DNA of 64,000 nt from an uncultured Rhodospirillaceae bacterium. Lineage in GTDB: Bacteria > Pseudomonadota > Alphaproteobacteria > Rhodospirillales > Casp-alpha2. A program made the translations under genes and the position numbers. Where the stretch lies: assembly GCA_913030825.1 (NCBI GenBank), contig CAJWCU010000013.1:39504-103503 (forward strand), in the 5' to 3' direction. This document shows positions 9,781-17,661 of this stretch, in pieces; position 1 is the first letter of the stretch, and every line of letters begins with the position of its first letter. The notes below the pieces were generated by a model. The model saw only the letters and a list, made by a program, of their open reading frames with translations. It ran no database searches and was not told the origin of the DNA.

Positions 9781-10653
9781 TTACTTCAATCCGAGCATCT
9801 CACGGGCTTCGTCCGGCGTCGCGACACTGGAGCCCATGTTTTCGATGATCGTCGCCGCCCGTTCGACCAAGGCGGCGTTCGACGGGGCCAGTTCACCCGG
9901 GCCGAGATAGATGTTGTCCTCGAGGCCGACGCGCACGTTACCGCCCAGCAGAACGGCCTGCGCGACCATCGGGAATTGCTGACGCGAGATGCCGAACGCG
10001 GACCAGGGCGCGCCCTCGGGCAGGCAGTTGCGCATGTGCATCATCGATTCCGGCGTCGCCTTGGCACCATAGGAAATACCCAGGCAGAGCTGAAAATACG
10101 GCGGCTCGTCGATGTGGCCTTCCTTGATGAGCTGCTTGCAGAGCTCGATATGGCCCGTGTCGAAGACTTCCAGTTCCGGCTTCACGCCGGCGCCTTTGAT
10201 GAGGTCGGACATCTGACGCATGTGGCGCGGCACGTTCATGAAGGCACGCTCGCCGAAGTTCATGGTCGCCACGTCGAGCGAGCAGATTTCCGGCTTCAGC
10301 TTCACGACGTGGGAGGTCCGCGCTTCGGGCCCGACGTATTCGGTGCCCGGACCGGGGATCAGCGGATCTTCGTCGGACGGCATGTAGCGCGCACCCGGGC
10401 CGGTCGTCAGGTTGATGATCATGTCCGAGCCGGCGTCTTTGATACGCTTCACCACTTCTTCGTAGTACTCGAACTTCATGCTCGGCGTGCCGTCGGGTTC
10501 GCGCACGTGAATATGGCAAACCGCGGCGCCGGCCTTGGCCGCATCGAGGGACGAATTGGCGATCTGTTCCGGCGTGATCGGGGTCGCCTTGGTTTTTTCC
10601 GGGGTCGGAGCGCCGCCTGTAACGGCGCAGGTAATAATGGTTTTTTGGCTCAT
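9781..10653 (-). CDS. BKACE-family beta-keto acid cleavage enzyme (DUF849)
   Basis: Zinc-dependent TIM-barrel enzyme of the BKACE family (PF05853), which condenses a beta-keto acid with acetyl-CoA and splits it into acetoacetate and a CoA ester; the founding member is 3-keto-5-aminohexanoate cleavage enzyme. The 290-residue protein begins MSQKTIITCAVTGGAPTP and has the conserved AAVCHIHVREPDG zinc-binding segment near residue 47, INLTTGPG, and LEVFDTGHIELC. The start is the ATG at 10653 with GGGAGGA about 8 nt upstream. The MBL-fold gene ends 31 nt upstream on the same strand, so the two are probably co-transcribed. The substrate cannot be named from sequence. Confidence 0.9.
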   Translation of the reverse strand: MSQKTIITCAVTGGAPTPEKTKATPITPEQIANSSLDAAKAGAAVCHIHVREPDGTPSMKFEYYEEVVKRIKDAGSDMIINLTTGPGARYMPSDEDPLIPGPGTEYVGPEARTSHVVKLKPEICSLDVATMNFGERAFMNVPRHMRQMSDLIKGAGVKPELEVFDTGHIELCKQLIKEGHIDEPPYFQLCLGISYGAKATPESMMHMRNCLPEGAPWSAFGISRQQFPMVAQAVLLGGNVRVGLEDNIYLGPGELAPSNAALVERAATIIENMGSSVATPDEAREMLGLK

Positions 10654-10684
10654 GGCCGGTCCTCCCAATAGGTGTTTGATCTAT

Positions 10685-11800
10685 TTAAGCGGCTCCCGCA
10701 GTACTGCGAAAGCGGTAAACGCCGTCTGCGTCGATTTCTCGCAGCACACGTCCCAAGGTCATCAGATGGTGCAGGTGGGCGACGCTCTCGCCCAAGGCGA
10801 AGAACATCTGATGCGTATCCAATTCACGCTTGAACAAATGCCCAAGCACGTCGGCGCCGGTGGCCCCGCCTTCGGCCTCGTGCGAGACGCAGGCCGCGAC
10901 ACTTTCGTCCAGGCGCTCCACATGATGGGACGCCAGATCGTCCAGGCGTTCCAACAAGCCGCGAAACGGCCAGTTGTGCGACGGCAAAACCAATGTATCG
11001 GCCGGCAGGTCCGTGAATCGCTTCAGGGAGTCCAGGAAAATTCCCAGGGGATCCGCATGAGGTTCCTGCGGCCAGACGGAAACGTTGGGGCTGATCTTCG
11101 GCAAAATCTGGTCGCCTGAAATCAGCACCTTCAGATCGGCGCAGAACAGACAGGCATGCTCCGGCGAATGGCCGTTGCCTTCAATCACGCGCCACGCACG
11201 GCCGCCGATCTCGATCTCCTCGCCATGGGCGATGCGGCGCACGGCGGCAGGGATCGGCGAGATATTGTTGCCGTAGCGACCGACCCGCTGATCGATGATG
11301 GACAGGCGGTCATCGCCGAAGCCCGCCGCCTTGTAGAACGCGTGAAAGATCGGGCCCGCGATCTCGACCGTGTCACGGCTGAGCATGCGGCCCGTCGCCC
11401 ATTCCGAATAAGGCATCCAGAGCGGCACATCGAAGCGTTCGCACAACCAGCCGGCCAACCCGACGTGGTCGGGATGGAAATGGGTGACGATGACCCGCTT
11501 GACCGGCTTGCCGCCGAGCCTGCCGTCGAACACGCGGTCCCAGGCGGCCCGGGTCTCATCCGTGTTGATGCCCGTATCGACCAGGGTCCAGCCGTCGCCG
11601 TCCTCCAGCATCCACAGGTTGATATGATCCAATTTGAAGGGCAGCGGCATGCGCAACCAATAAACACCCGGGGCGACTTCCCAGGTTTCACCGATTGGCG
11701 GTTCGCCATCGAAAACATAGTCGGGTTGAAAGGCCAAGGACGGGGGGCTCCGGCTGATGGACTCCGGTTGCGGAGTGGGGCGGGAGTTGACCGTTAGCAC
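10685..11800 (-). CDS. MBL-fold metallo-hydrolase
   Basis: Metallo-beta-lactamase superfamily hydrolase of 371 residues. The metal-binding motif is THFHPDHVG at about residue 105, with later ligands in GNGHSPEHACL and in SGDQILPKISPNVSV, and an alpha-helical C-terminal extension of about 100 residues with a further winged-helix-like segment (MFFALGESVAHLHHLMTLGRV). This layout resembles the LACTB2/glyoxalase II-like group, which cleaves thioesters. The start is a GTG at 11800 without a clear Shine-Dalgarno sequence; an internal start is possible. Directly upstream of the BKACE gene on the same strand, so a thioesterase-type role next to a CoA-ester enzyme is a reasonable inference. Confidence 0.82.
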   Translation of the reverse strand: MLTVNSRPTPQPESISRSPPSLAFQPDYVFDGEPPIGETWEVAPGVYWLRMPLPFKLDHINLWMLEDGDGWTLVDTGINTDETRAAWDRVFDGRLGGKPVKRVIVTHFHPDHVGLAGWLCERFDVPLWMPYSEWATGRMLSRDTVEIAGPIFHAFYKAAGFGDDRLSIIDQRVGRYGNNISPIPAAVRRIAHGEEIEIGGRAWRVIEGNGHSPEHACLFCADLKVLISGDQILPKISPNVSVWPQEPHADPLGIFLDSLKRFTDLPADTLVLPSHNWPFRGLLERLDDLASHHVERLDESVAACVSHEAEGGATGADVLGHLFKRELDTHQMFFALGESVAHLHHLMTLGRVLREIDADGVYRFRSTAGAA

Positions 11801-11871
11801 GGCTTTTGGCGGGAGAGCAAGCGGGCGGGCGGTCTCCGGTCCCTCTGGACCACCGTTTCAGGCCGGGTGGC

Positions 11872-13524
11872 CTACTCCGAGCGCCCTCCTGCCCGGCTTT
11901 CTTCGATCGCCCGAGCCGTTGCCGATACGGCCGAGCGAACGCGGTCGGCCGGGAATGTCATAATCACCCGGGTTCCTTTCCCAAGCTCGCTTTCCATGTC
12001 CAATGTTCCGCCATGCATATGCATCAGTTCGCGCGAGATCGACAAACCGATCCCGGTACCGACCCGGTTCCGCGTGCGCCCGCCGGTGGGATTCAATTGG
12101 ACAAACGGCTCGAACGCCTTCGGAATGTCTTGCGCCGCAATTCCGATCCCTTGGTCTTCGATCTCGACCCGGATCGCACCGCCGTCCGAGATCCCGGCGC
12201 GCAGCGTGACTTCCTGGCCGTCGGAGAACTTGGCGGCGTTGAACAACACGTTGATCAGAACCTGACGAATGCGGCGTTCGTCCCCCACGAACAATGGCAG
12301 ACGCTCGTCGATTTCTGTCCTAAGCGGCAACGCATGCAGATCGTTGCTGCCGCCCGCCGGGTCGGGACGTGAGATCGTGATCGGCGGCAAGTCCTGGATC
12401 AACTTCGCCAACTCAATGGTCGATTCCTCCAATCCCAGTTCCCCGGTCTCGATGCGCGAGAAATCGAGCACGTCGCGGACGACGGCCTGCAAATGCCGTC
12501 CGCTGCGCAGAATGTCATCCGCGTATTCGCGGTAGCGCGTACTCAAAGGCCCGAACATTTCCGAGCTCATGATCTGCGCGAAACCGATGATCGGGTTCAG
12601 CGGCGTCAGCAGTTCGTGGCTCATTTTCGCGAGAAACCGGGACTTGGCCACATTCGCCGTGATCGCCGTGCGCGCCCAGACATAAGACAGCGCGACCGCG
12701 GCAACGGCGAGGATCAAGGTCACTAAACCGATCTTGACCCCTAACTCCGCCAACAAGGTATCGCCAGGACGTTCCTGATCCCAGGTTACCTGCATAATCG
12801 TTTTGCCGTTCAAACCGACCAATGCCTTGCCGACATCCGTGGGCTCGCCCTCGGCCAGGCGAAAGTTGTGAAACAGGAACCGGCCGCCCAAGTCGGACAG
12901 CACCTCGCCATCGAGCAGCCGGAAGAAAACCAACACCGGCCGATTTTCCTGCATCTGCTGATCCGGCGTCGGCTCCTCGAACGTCACGGATCCGGCGGCG
13001 ACCATATAGACCTTGTCCTGCCAGCGGACAAAGGTCGATGCCACCTCTGATCGCATGGCGGGGACGGCGCGCAAGGGCGCCATGAACGCTGCGGCGTCCG
13101 ACCCCAGAAACCGCATACCGTCGGCAGGCAGGGCCGGGTCGACAGCCGAGGCATAGAGGGTTTCGTTATTCGTTCCCAATAAGAACGTGCCGGAGTAGTC
13201 GAACTCTTCCTGGAGGTAGGAGCCGATATTGCTGTCTGCCCATGCGGGATCGATGCCCCGCGCCACCTGGCTCGCCATATCGTTCCACCAGGCATAATCG
13301 ACGAGGCGTCCCGTCAGGTCACGGCGCAGCGTGTCGATGGCGGTCCGAGCAAGGTGATTCGTGCTGTTCCGCGCCTGTTCGTTTTCGCGGTCGGCGGCGA
13401 TGCTCAGGAAATAGATGACGGCTCCAAGAGCGAGAGCAAAGAACACCGCGGAAAAGACGATCGGCTGCCAGAAATACCTGGGTTGCCTGACCGTGGGGCC
13501 GAATGGATCTTCGGGTCTACCCAT
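11872..13524 (-). CDS. Membrane sensor histidine kinase with CHASE4-like periplasmic domain
   Basis: A 550-residue two-component kinase. TM1 is at about residues 21-41. A periplasmic segment of about 215 residues follows, with LVDYAWWNDMASQVARG near 74-90, the tryptophan-rich signature of CHASE4 sensor domains. TM2 is at about 263-285. The HisKA domain carries the phospho-accepting His near 303 (KMSHELLTPLNPIIGF). The ATPase domain has the N box (VLFNAAKFSD), G1 (DQGIGIA) and G2 (GTGIGLSISREL). No receiver domain is fused and no response regulator gene is adjacent, so it is an orphan kinase. Seventy-one nucleotides separate it from the MBL-fold gene on the same strand. Confidence 0.9.
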   Translation of the reverse strand: MGRPEDPFGPTVRQPRYFWQPIVFSAVFFALALGAVIYFLSIAADRENEQARNSTNHLARTAIDTLRRDLTGRLVDYAWWNDMASQVARGIDPAWADSNIGSYLQEEFDYSGTFLLGTNNETLYASAVDPALPADGMRFLGSDAAAFMAPLRAVPAMRSEVASTFVRWQDKVYMVAAGSVTFEEPTPDQQMQENRPVLVFFRLLDGEVLSDLGGRFLFHNFRLAEGEPTDVGKALVGLNGKTIMQVTWDQERPGDTLLAELGVKIGLVTLILAVAAVALSYVWARTAITANVAKSRFLAKMSHELLTPLNPIIGFAQIMSSEMFGPLSTRYREYADDILRSGRHLQAVVRDVLDFSRIETGELGLEESTIELAKLIQDLPPITISRPDPAGGSNDLHALPLRTEIDERLPLFVGDERRIRQVLINVLFNAAKFSDGQEVTLRAGISDGGAIRVEIEDQGIGIAAQDIPKAFEPFVQLNPTGGRTRNRVGTGIGLSISRELMHMHGGTLDMESELGKGTRVIMTFPADRVRSAVSATARAIEESRAGGRSE

Positions 13525-13648
13525 TTTGTCCCTATGTAAAACGCCCCCCTCCCCCGTCTGAACGGGAAGCGCGAGGAGATATTAGTGAATCCCGCGTCCC
13601 AGGCAATCACCATAACGGGAGTAGGGATAAATTTCATACTCAAGCACC

Positions 13649-13670
13649 TCGACGCCCCATAGGGGCTCGA
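13649..13670. repeat. Hairpin downstream of the 193-aa gene
   Basis: TCGA-C-GCCCC-ATA-GGGGC-TCGA forms a 9-bp stem with one bulged C, ten bases past the leftward stop at 13681. It lacks a T run, so it may be a weak terminator or only an mRNA 3' stabiliser. The rest of 13525-13680 shows no gene. Confidence 0.35.
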
Positions 13671-13680
13671 CGTACCCTTC

Positions 13681-14262
13681 TCAAAATTCCTCGCCCGGCC
13701 CTTCCGGACAGGTCGGCGGCGGCGCTTGGCGCCAGTCCTCGGCGATCATCAGGCCAAACTCCCGCCCGATGTCGGTATCCACGGCGGCGCCGACCAAATC
13801 ACGCGCATAGGCAACCATCGACGGGGCGGCGGCGCCGCCCGCATCCCCTTCGTCGCGCAGCTTGGCGCCCAGGTTCTGGATCACCGCGGCACGCAGCCTC
13901 GGCATGTTTCGGCACAGCGACGCCTCTTGCCGGTCGTCGCCGACCATCATGGCGACCGTGACATAGACCATCCGGTCCCGCTTGTTCGGATCGAGGCTGT
14001 AGCCGCTCAGGTCAACGGCGATCGGCGCGGTGACGACGGCCCGGGGCGACGGCGGTGAAAGTCGCTGGAAGAGCCGCCCCGGCGCCATTTGTCCGGGGCC
14101 GACTTCCAAGGCCATGCCGATGGTGATGCAGCCGAACGACAGGAACGCCGCCGAGCCGGCGATGATCGCGGCCGTCTTGAACGGGAAACCACGCCGGCCG
14201 GACTTTCCCCGGCGCTTTCCGCCGGTCGATTTGGAAACGGGGCGCGTGGGCCTACGCGGCAT
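13681..14262 (-). CDS. Uncharacterised single-pass membrane protein (weakly FliL-like)
   Basis: A 193-residue protein with a strongly basic N-terminal tail (KSTGGKRRGKSGRRG), one transmembrane helix at about residues 30-50 (AAIIAGSAAFLSFGCITIGMAL), and an exported domain. The domain runs ...VDLSGYSLDPNKRDRMVYVTVAMMVGDD... followed by MPRLRAAVIQNLGAKL. The order (short N tail, TM, beta strands reading 'vyvtVammv', then a helix with MPxLRxAVI) resembles FliL-type flagellar basal-body proteins, but the similarity is by eye only and no flagellar gene is nearby. It overlaps the 75-codon gene upstream by 11 nt. Function unassigned. Confidence 0.65.
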   Translation of the reverse strand: MPRRPTRPVSKSTGGKRRGKSGRRGFPFKTAAIIAGSAAFLSFGCITIGMALEVGPGQMAPGRLFQRLSPPSPRAVVTAPIAVDLSGYSLDPNKRDRMVYVTVAMMVGDDRQEASLCRNMPRLRAAVIQNLGAKLRDEGDAGGAAAPSMVAYARDLVGAAVDTDIGREFGLMIAEDWRQAPPPTCPEGPGEEF

Positions 14263-14479
14263 GATAGCAGGTCTCGGACCAGTCGAGCGCCGGATCGGCG
14301 TCGTCGGATCGGACCTGCGCCAGAATTTCTCGGGCGCGCCCTTTCGGGACTTGCGTCAGATGGTCGTCCGACGCGCTCCAGTAGAAATCCACATGGGCCT
14401 GATGGGCCAGGTGCGGGGGCGTGACCACGAAATAATCGGGGTCCAGACTGGAAACGTAGACAAGCAATTGGCGATGCAT
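14252..14479 (-). CDS. Small uncharacterised protein, 75 aa
   Basis: Encodes a soluble, acidic, tryptophan-containing protein beginning MHRQLLVYVSSLDPDYFVV. An AGGAG ribosome binding sequence sits 10 nt before the ATG, and the stop overlaps the start of the next leftward gene by 11 nt, which supports real translation and coupling. No family is recognised. It belongs to an unassigned leftward cluster (13681-16215). Confidence 0.6.
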   Translation of the reverse strand: MHRQLLVYVSSLDPDYFVVTPPHLAHQAHVDFYWSASDDHLTQVPKGRAREILAQVRSDDADPALDWSETCYHAA

Positions 14480-14577
14480 GGGTTTGGGCTCCTAATCTTC
14501 CTTGCGGATGTTTTTTTAAGGAGAGGCAGGTGATGGCTTTGGCCCCATCGACCGAAGCCGACGCGGCAGTCGGTCTC

Positions 14578-14745
14578 CTAGTTATTGACCAGGCAAACCG
14601 GCGATAGGGGGGCCGCTTTTTGATAGAGCGCCCGGTTGAAAGCCGCCCATTCGGAGGGAACGACGGCCGAGCCCCGCGAATGGGAATGTCGGCGGTCGGT
14701 GGGGGCGATGACGATGTCGCGGGCGTGAACGAGGTGCGCAATCAT
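14578..14745 (-). CDS. Small protein candidate, 55 aa
   Basis: The frame reads MIAHLVHARDIVIAPTD, then an Arg/His/Ser-rich stretch, then VVPSEWAAFNRALYQKAA and ends CLVNN. The ATG has a good AGAGGAG ribosome binding sequence 7 nt upstream, and it overlaps the stop of an upstream 21-codon frame by four bases (ATGA). No family is recognised. The SD is predicted to be sequestered by the leader (see the regulatory entry). The presence of a good SD and two flanking coupled frames is the reason to list it. Confidence 0.5.
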   Translation of the reverse strand: MIAHLVHARDIVIAPTDRRHSHSRGSAVVPSEWAAFNRALYQKAAPLSPVCLVNN

Positions 14746-14807
14746 GGTCGGTCTCCTCTTGATCGAGTCAGGGGAATCCTGATCCTGAGGAGGAGTCTAA
14801 GCGACAT
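14742..14807 (-). CDS. Putative 21-aa leader peptide
   Basis: A short frame starting MSLRLLLRIRIPL and rich in Arg and Leu, with an AGGGAAG sequence upstream. Its TGA stop overlaps the ATG of the 55-codon gene by four bases. Its codons cover both arms of the predicted SD-sequestering stem, so translating it would open the downstream SD. A coding role for the peptide itself is unproven. Confidence 0.3.
   Translation of the reverse strand: MSLRLLLRIRIPLTRSRGDRP
14753..14795 (-). promoter_or_regulatory. Predicted SD-sequestering leader structure
   Basis: On the minus strand the transcript carries CUCCUCCUC (plus 14787-14795), an inner hairpin UCAGG/CCUGA (plus 14768-14782), then GAGGAG (plus 14753-14758), which is the Shine-Dalgarno sequence of the 55-codon gene. 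CUCCUC and GAGGAG are perfect complements and the inner hairpin brings them together, so the SD can be hidden. Folding inferred by eye. Confidence 0.4.
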
Positions 14808-14908
14808 GACGCTTCCCTGATATTGACCACAGGGAGAAGCCGGGCGGTTCAAAAGTATGGGGTGAAAATCGCCGGATTTCCGCGCCGAAAGGCGGGGCTA
14901 CCGAGAAA

Positions 14909-15661
14909 TCAGTGGGCCTTGCTGTATTCGGTGCCCTGGGCCACGATCCAACGCAGCTCTTCCTTCATCAGATCGACGTGACGCGACGAGTCGGCCCGCA
15001 GCAGCGCCTGAATGATCGCCGTCTGCACGGGGGCCGGCATCTCGTGGAAGTTTTCCAGCATCAGGAACTTCACGCTGGGCCGTACGGTTTCCGACATCAG
15101 CAGGCTGATGACCAATTTCTTGCGGATATCATTCCGCATGTTGCCGGCTTCGGTCAGTTGGAAGAATTCCTGCACGAAGTGACGCGGCGAGACGCTGCCG
15201 TCCATCAGGTTGTGCAGGTTCTGACGCAGCGCCGTCGTGTATTCGGCGCGGGTGCGGACGATGAACCGCGAGGTCTCACGCCGCAGCTTGGCGATGGCAT
15301 TGGGATCGAAGGCGCTTTCGGTGATCAGCGACACCGCGTCCTTGACCGCCGCATGCTTGGTAATGTCGCCGACGATTTCGAACATGCCGGTGATCAGCGG
15401 CGTTTTGCGGCCGAGCGGCGACAGGCGCGCGGCGGCGGCCAGCGCCATCGGCGCTTCCGGGTCGCGGGCCGAGACCAGCGCCAGCGGCAACGGGTCTTCA
15501 AGCCCGCCCAGGTCGATCGTCGAATTCAGGAAGTTTTCCGGCGCCAGGAACTTGTCGCCGCCCGACGGTACGATCAGCGGCTCACGCTTCTTGTACCGCG
15601 TCTTGATATCCAGCGCCGTCTTGACGCCGTCTTCCGTCAAACCGAAGAGTTTCTGACTCAT
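14909..15661 (-). CDS. Uncharacterised 250-aa alpha-helical protein
   Basis: Begins MSQKLFGLTEDGVKTALDIK. No signal peptide or transmembrane helix is visible. The N-terminal half contains short beta-prone segments (LPLALVSARDPEAPMALAAAARLSPLG); the C-terminal half is strongly helical with many charged residues (FIVRTRAEYTTALRQNLHNLM and KKLVISLLMSETVRPSVKFLMLENF). GAGGG precedes the ATG. I do not recognise a family. Cytoplasmic location is inferred from the lack of export signals. The 86-nt gap to the HTH-like gene upstream and 101 nt to the leader peptide downstream leave room for an internal promoter. Confidence 0.75.
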   Translation of the reverse strand: MSQKLFGLTEDGVKTALDIKTRYKKREPLIVPSGGDKFLAPENFLNSTIDLGGLEDPLPLALVSARDPEAPMALAAAARLSPLGRKTPLITGMFEIVGDITKHAAVKDAVSLITESAFDPNAIAKLRRETSRFIVRTRAEYTTALRQNLHNLMDGSVSPRHFVQEFFQLTEAGNMRNDIRKKLVISLLMSETVRPSVKFLMLENFHEMPAPVQTAIIQALLRADSSRHVDLMKEELRWIVAQGTEYSKAH

Positions 15662-15747
15662 TCGTCCCTCGTCTACCCCTTGCCCGGGTCTTTAACGCCC
15701 CGTAACGGCTATCCTGCGGCACGGCCCCCCAGCCGTGATCTCCGCAA

Positions 15748-16215
15748 TCAGGAAACAGCCAGTCCCAGGCGGTCGTTGTCGACAGACCGGCCGCGGGCCA
15801 CGCCCAGCATCCGATTGTCGTTGAACAGTTTACGGTTTCGCCAATTCAGGAACAAGCGAAGCCCTTCTTCCATATGCCCACGGTCGAACCCCAAATTGAA
15901 CGCCTGCTGCTGCTGCAGATTGTCGCGCGCCCGAACGGTGCGGATCTGGCCCGGCAGGTCCATGTTGGGAAACATCGACGTGGCGACCACCGCTTCGCTG
16001 CCCTTGCGGTCCACCAGAGCGTCGAGAACCAGCGTCAGAAACGCGATCAGACGGGCGGGCATGCGGTCGTCGCCGCAACGCCAGGCCGCGACCGCGGCCG
16101 GCGAGGCGCCCAAAGCGCGCGCCAGATCAGCGGTGGACAGTCCCAATTCCGTCAATCCTCGAAACACCGGATAAACATCCCTATTCTCGGTCGTGCTTTC
16201 GGCGATGATGGTCAT
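15748..16215 (-). CDS. HTH-like uncharacterised protein, 155 aa
   Basis: The N-terminal half looks like a Cro/C1-type helix-turn-helix: FRGLTELGLSTADLARALGASPAAVAAWRCGDDRMPARLIAFLTLVLDAL (residues about 19-68, broken here for reading: LSTADLARALG is helix 2, ASPAAVAAWRCG helix 3). The C-terminal half carries LNWRNRKLFNDNRMLG and no known domain. An AGGAG ribosome binding sequence 8 nt before the ATG supports the start. It may regulate the unassigned cluster downstream (15661-13681), with which it shares strand. It is divergent from the ROK kinase. A regulatory role is inference. Confidence 0.7.
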   Translation of the reverse strand: MTIIAESTTENRDVYPVFRGLTELGLSTADLARALGASPAAVAAWRCGDDRMPARLIAFLTLVLDALVDRKGSEAVVATSMFPNMDLPGQIRTVRARDNLQQQQAFNLGFDRGHMEEGLRLFLNWRNRKLFNDNRMLGVARGRSVDNDRLGLAVS

Positions 16216-16369
16216 CTGTTCGGCTCCTAGCGATTAGGCCTATGGTTGACCCAGTTCTAAGGTCCGAACGGTAAAAAAGTATTAACCTCGTTTACTTTTG
16301 AACATGACGACGGTCACAGGATGACGATTAATCTTTTCACCGCCCGAACACCGAAATGGGGAATGGGAA

Positions 16370-17284
16370 TTGCGCGCGGGTATTGACCTCGGCGGGACCA
16401 AGATCGAAGGCATCGTCCTCGACACCGCGGGCACCGAAATCGCGCGCCGCCGGATCGCCGCCCCACGCGGCGACTACAGGGCGACGATTTCGGCGATCCA
16501 CGGCCTGATCGCCGATCTGGAAGCGGACAGCGGCGCCATCAGTCTTGTCGGTGTGGGTATCCCGGGAACGATCTCTCCGGCCACCGGTCTGGTGAAGAAC
16601 GCCAACTCGACCTGGCTCATCGGTCATCCTTTCGACAAGGACCTGGAGACGGTCCTCGGCCGGCCCGTCCGCCTGGCCAACGACGCCAATTGCTTCGCCC
16701 TGTCCGAGGCTGCCGACGGTGCCGCGGCGGGCGCGGCCAGCGTGTTCGGTGTGATCCTGGGCACGGGCACGGGCGGTGGGTTGGTCCTGGACGGCAAGCC
16801 GCTCACCGGCATCAACGCCATCGCCGGAGAATGGGGGCACAATCCCCTGCCCTGGCCCACCGACGAGGACACGCCCGGCGTCCAGTGTTATTGCGGCCTG
16901 ACGGGCTGCATCGAGACATATCTGTCCGGCCCCGGCCTGGCCCGCGATCACCGCGCGGCGACGGGCGAGGACCTAAGCCCGCCGGAAATCGCTGCCCGTG
17001 CCGCGAACGGCAACGCCGCCGCCGAAACAACCATGGCTCGGTACGAAGGCCGCCTGGCACGGGCACTGGCCTCGGTCATCAACATTGTCGACCCCGAGGT
17101 CATCGTGCTCGGCGGCGGCCTATCGAACTTGGATCGGCTCTACCACAACGTTCCGGGACAGCTCGACCGCTGGGTGTTCTCAGATACGGTGGCGACACGT
17201 CTGGTGCAGAACCGGCACGGCGATGCATCGGGCGTCCGCGGCGCGGCCTGGCTCTGGACAATGAAATCGGACACCGCCCCGTAA
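16370..17284 (+). CDS. ROK-family sugar kinase (fructokinase/glucokinase-like)
   Basis: ATP-dependent sugar kinase of the ROK family, 304 residues. The phosphate-binding motif IDLGGTKIEG is at residues 5-14. LGTGTGGGLVLDGKPL follows near 128, then GEWGHNPLPW, in which the His is a zinc ligand. The ROK zinc motif reads CYCGLTGCIETYLSGPGL near 168-185. VIVLGGGLSN closes the nucleotide site. The start is a TTG preceded by a G-rich SD (GGGGAATGGG); the ATG just upstream is out of frame. Resembles Mak/fructokinase-type members, but the sugar is not certain. It is monocistronic with an AT-rich 3' flank (17285-17340). Confidence 0.9.
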   Translation: MRAGIDLGGTKIEGIVLDTAGTEIARRRIAAPRGDYRATISAIHGLIADLEADSGAISLVGVGIPGTISPATGLVKNANSTWLIGHPFDKDLETVLGRPVRLANDANCFALSEAADGAAAGAASVFGVILGTGTGGGLVLDGKPLTGINAIAGEWGHNPLPWPTDEDTPGVQCYCGLTGCIETYLSGPGLARDHRAATGEDLSPPEIAARAANGNAAAETTMARYEGRLARALASVINIVDPEVIVLGGGLSNLDRLYHNVPGQLDRWVFSDTVATRLVQNRHGDASGVRGAAWLWTMKSDTAP

Positions 17285-17390
17285 TTCCAGGTTTTATCCA
17301 TAAAATACAATCAATTAATTCAATTTACGGAAGTAATGCACGAAGGCAATACTGAGAGCCTGGGCAGTCAACCGTAGAAGGTCATGCGTC

Positions 17391-17645
17391 ATGGCTTGGT
17401 TGGTGATCGTTGTTTCTCTGGTCCTTCTGGGGGCCGCCGGTTTGCATCACCTGGGGCCCGCGTTCGCGGTGCTTCTGGGGACGGGCCTGCCGCTTGCGGT
17501 CATGGCGCTGATCTCGACGGGGGCCGGCGTCCGGCGGCTTCGGGCGGGCGACGTCACACAGGGGCTGGCGCTCGAGGCGCTGGGATTGGGCAGCGTCCTC
17601 CTGCTGGCCCTCATGGGCCGTTGGGCCTGGATAAATTACTTCTGA
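17391..17645 (+). CDS. Small membrane protein, 84 aa
   Basis: A hydrophobic protein with about three transmembrane helices (LVIVVSLVLLGAAGLHHL, AFAVLLGTGLPLAVMALIST, and LEALGLGSVLLLALMGRWAWI) and one basic loop (GVRRLRAGD). A GAAGG sequence lies about 10 nt before the ATG. No family recognised. It converges on the EipB gene with a 16-nt gap. Confidence 0.6.
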   Translation: MAWLVIVVSLVLLGAAGLHHLGPAFAVLLGTGLPLAVMALISTGAGVRRLRAGDVTQGLALEALGLGSVLLLALMGRWAWINYF

Positions 17646-17661
17646 CGTCAGGCGCCCGGGA

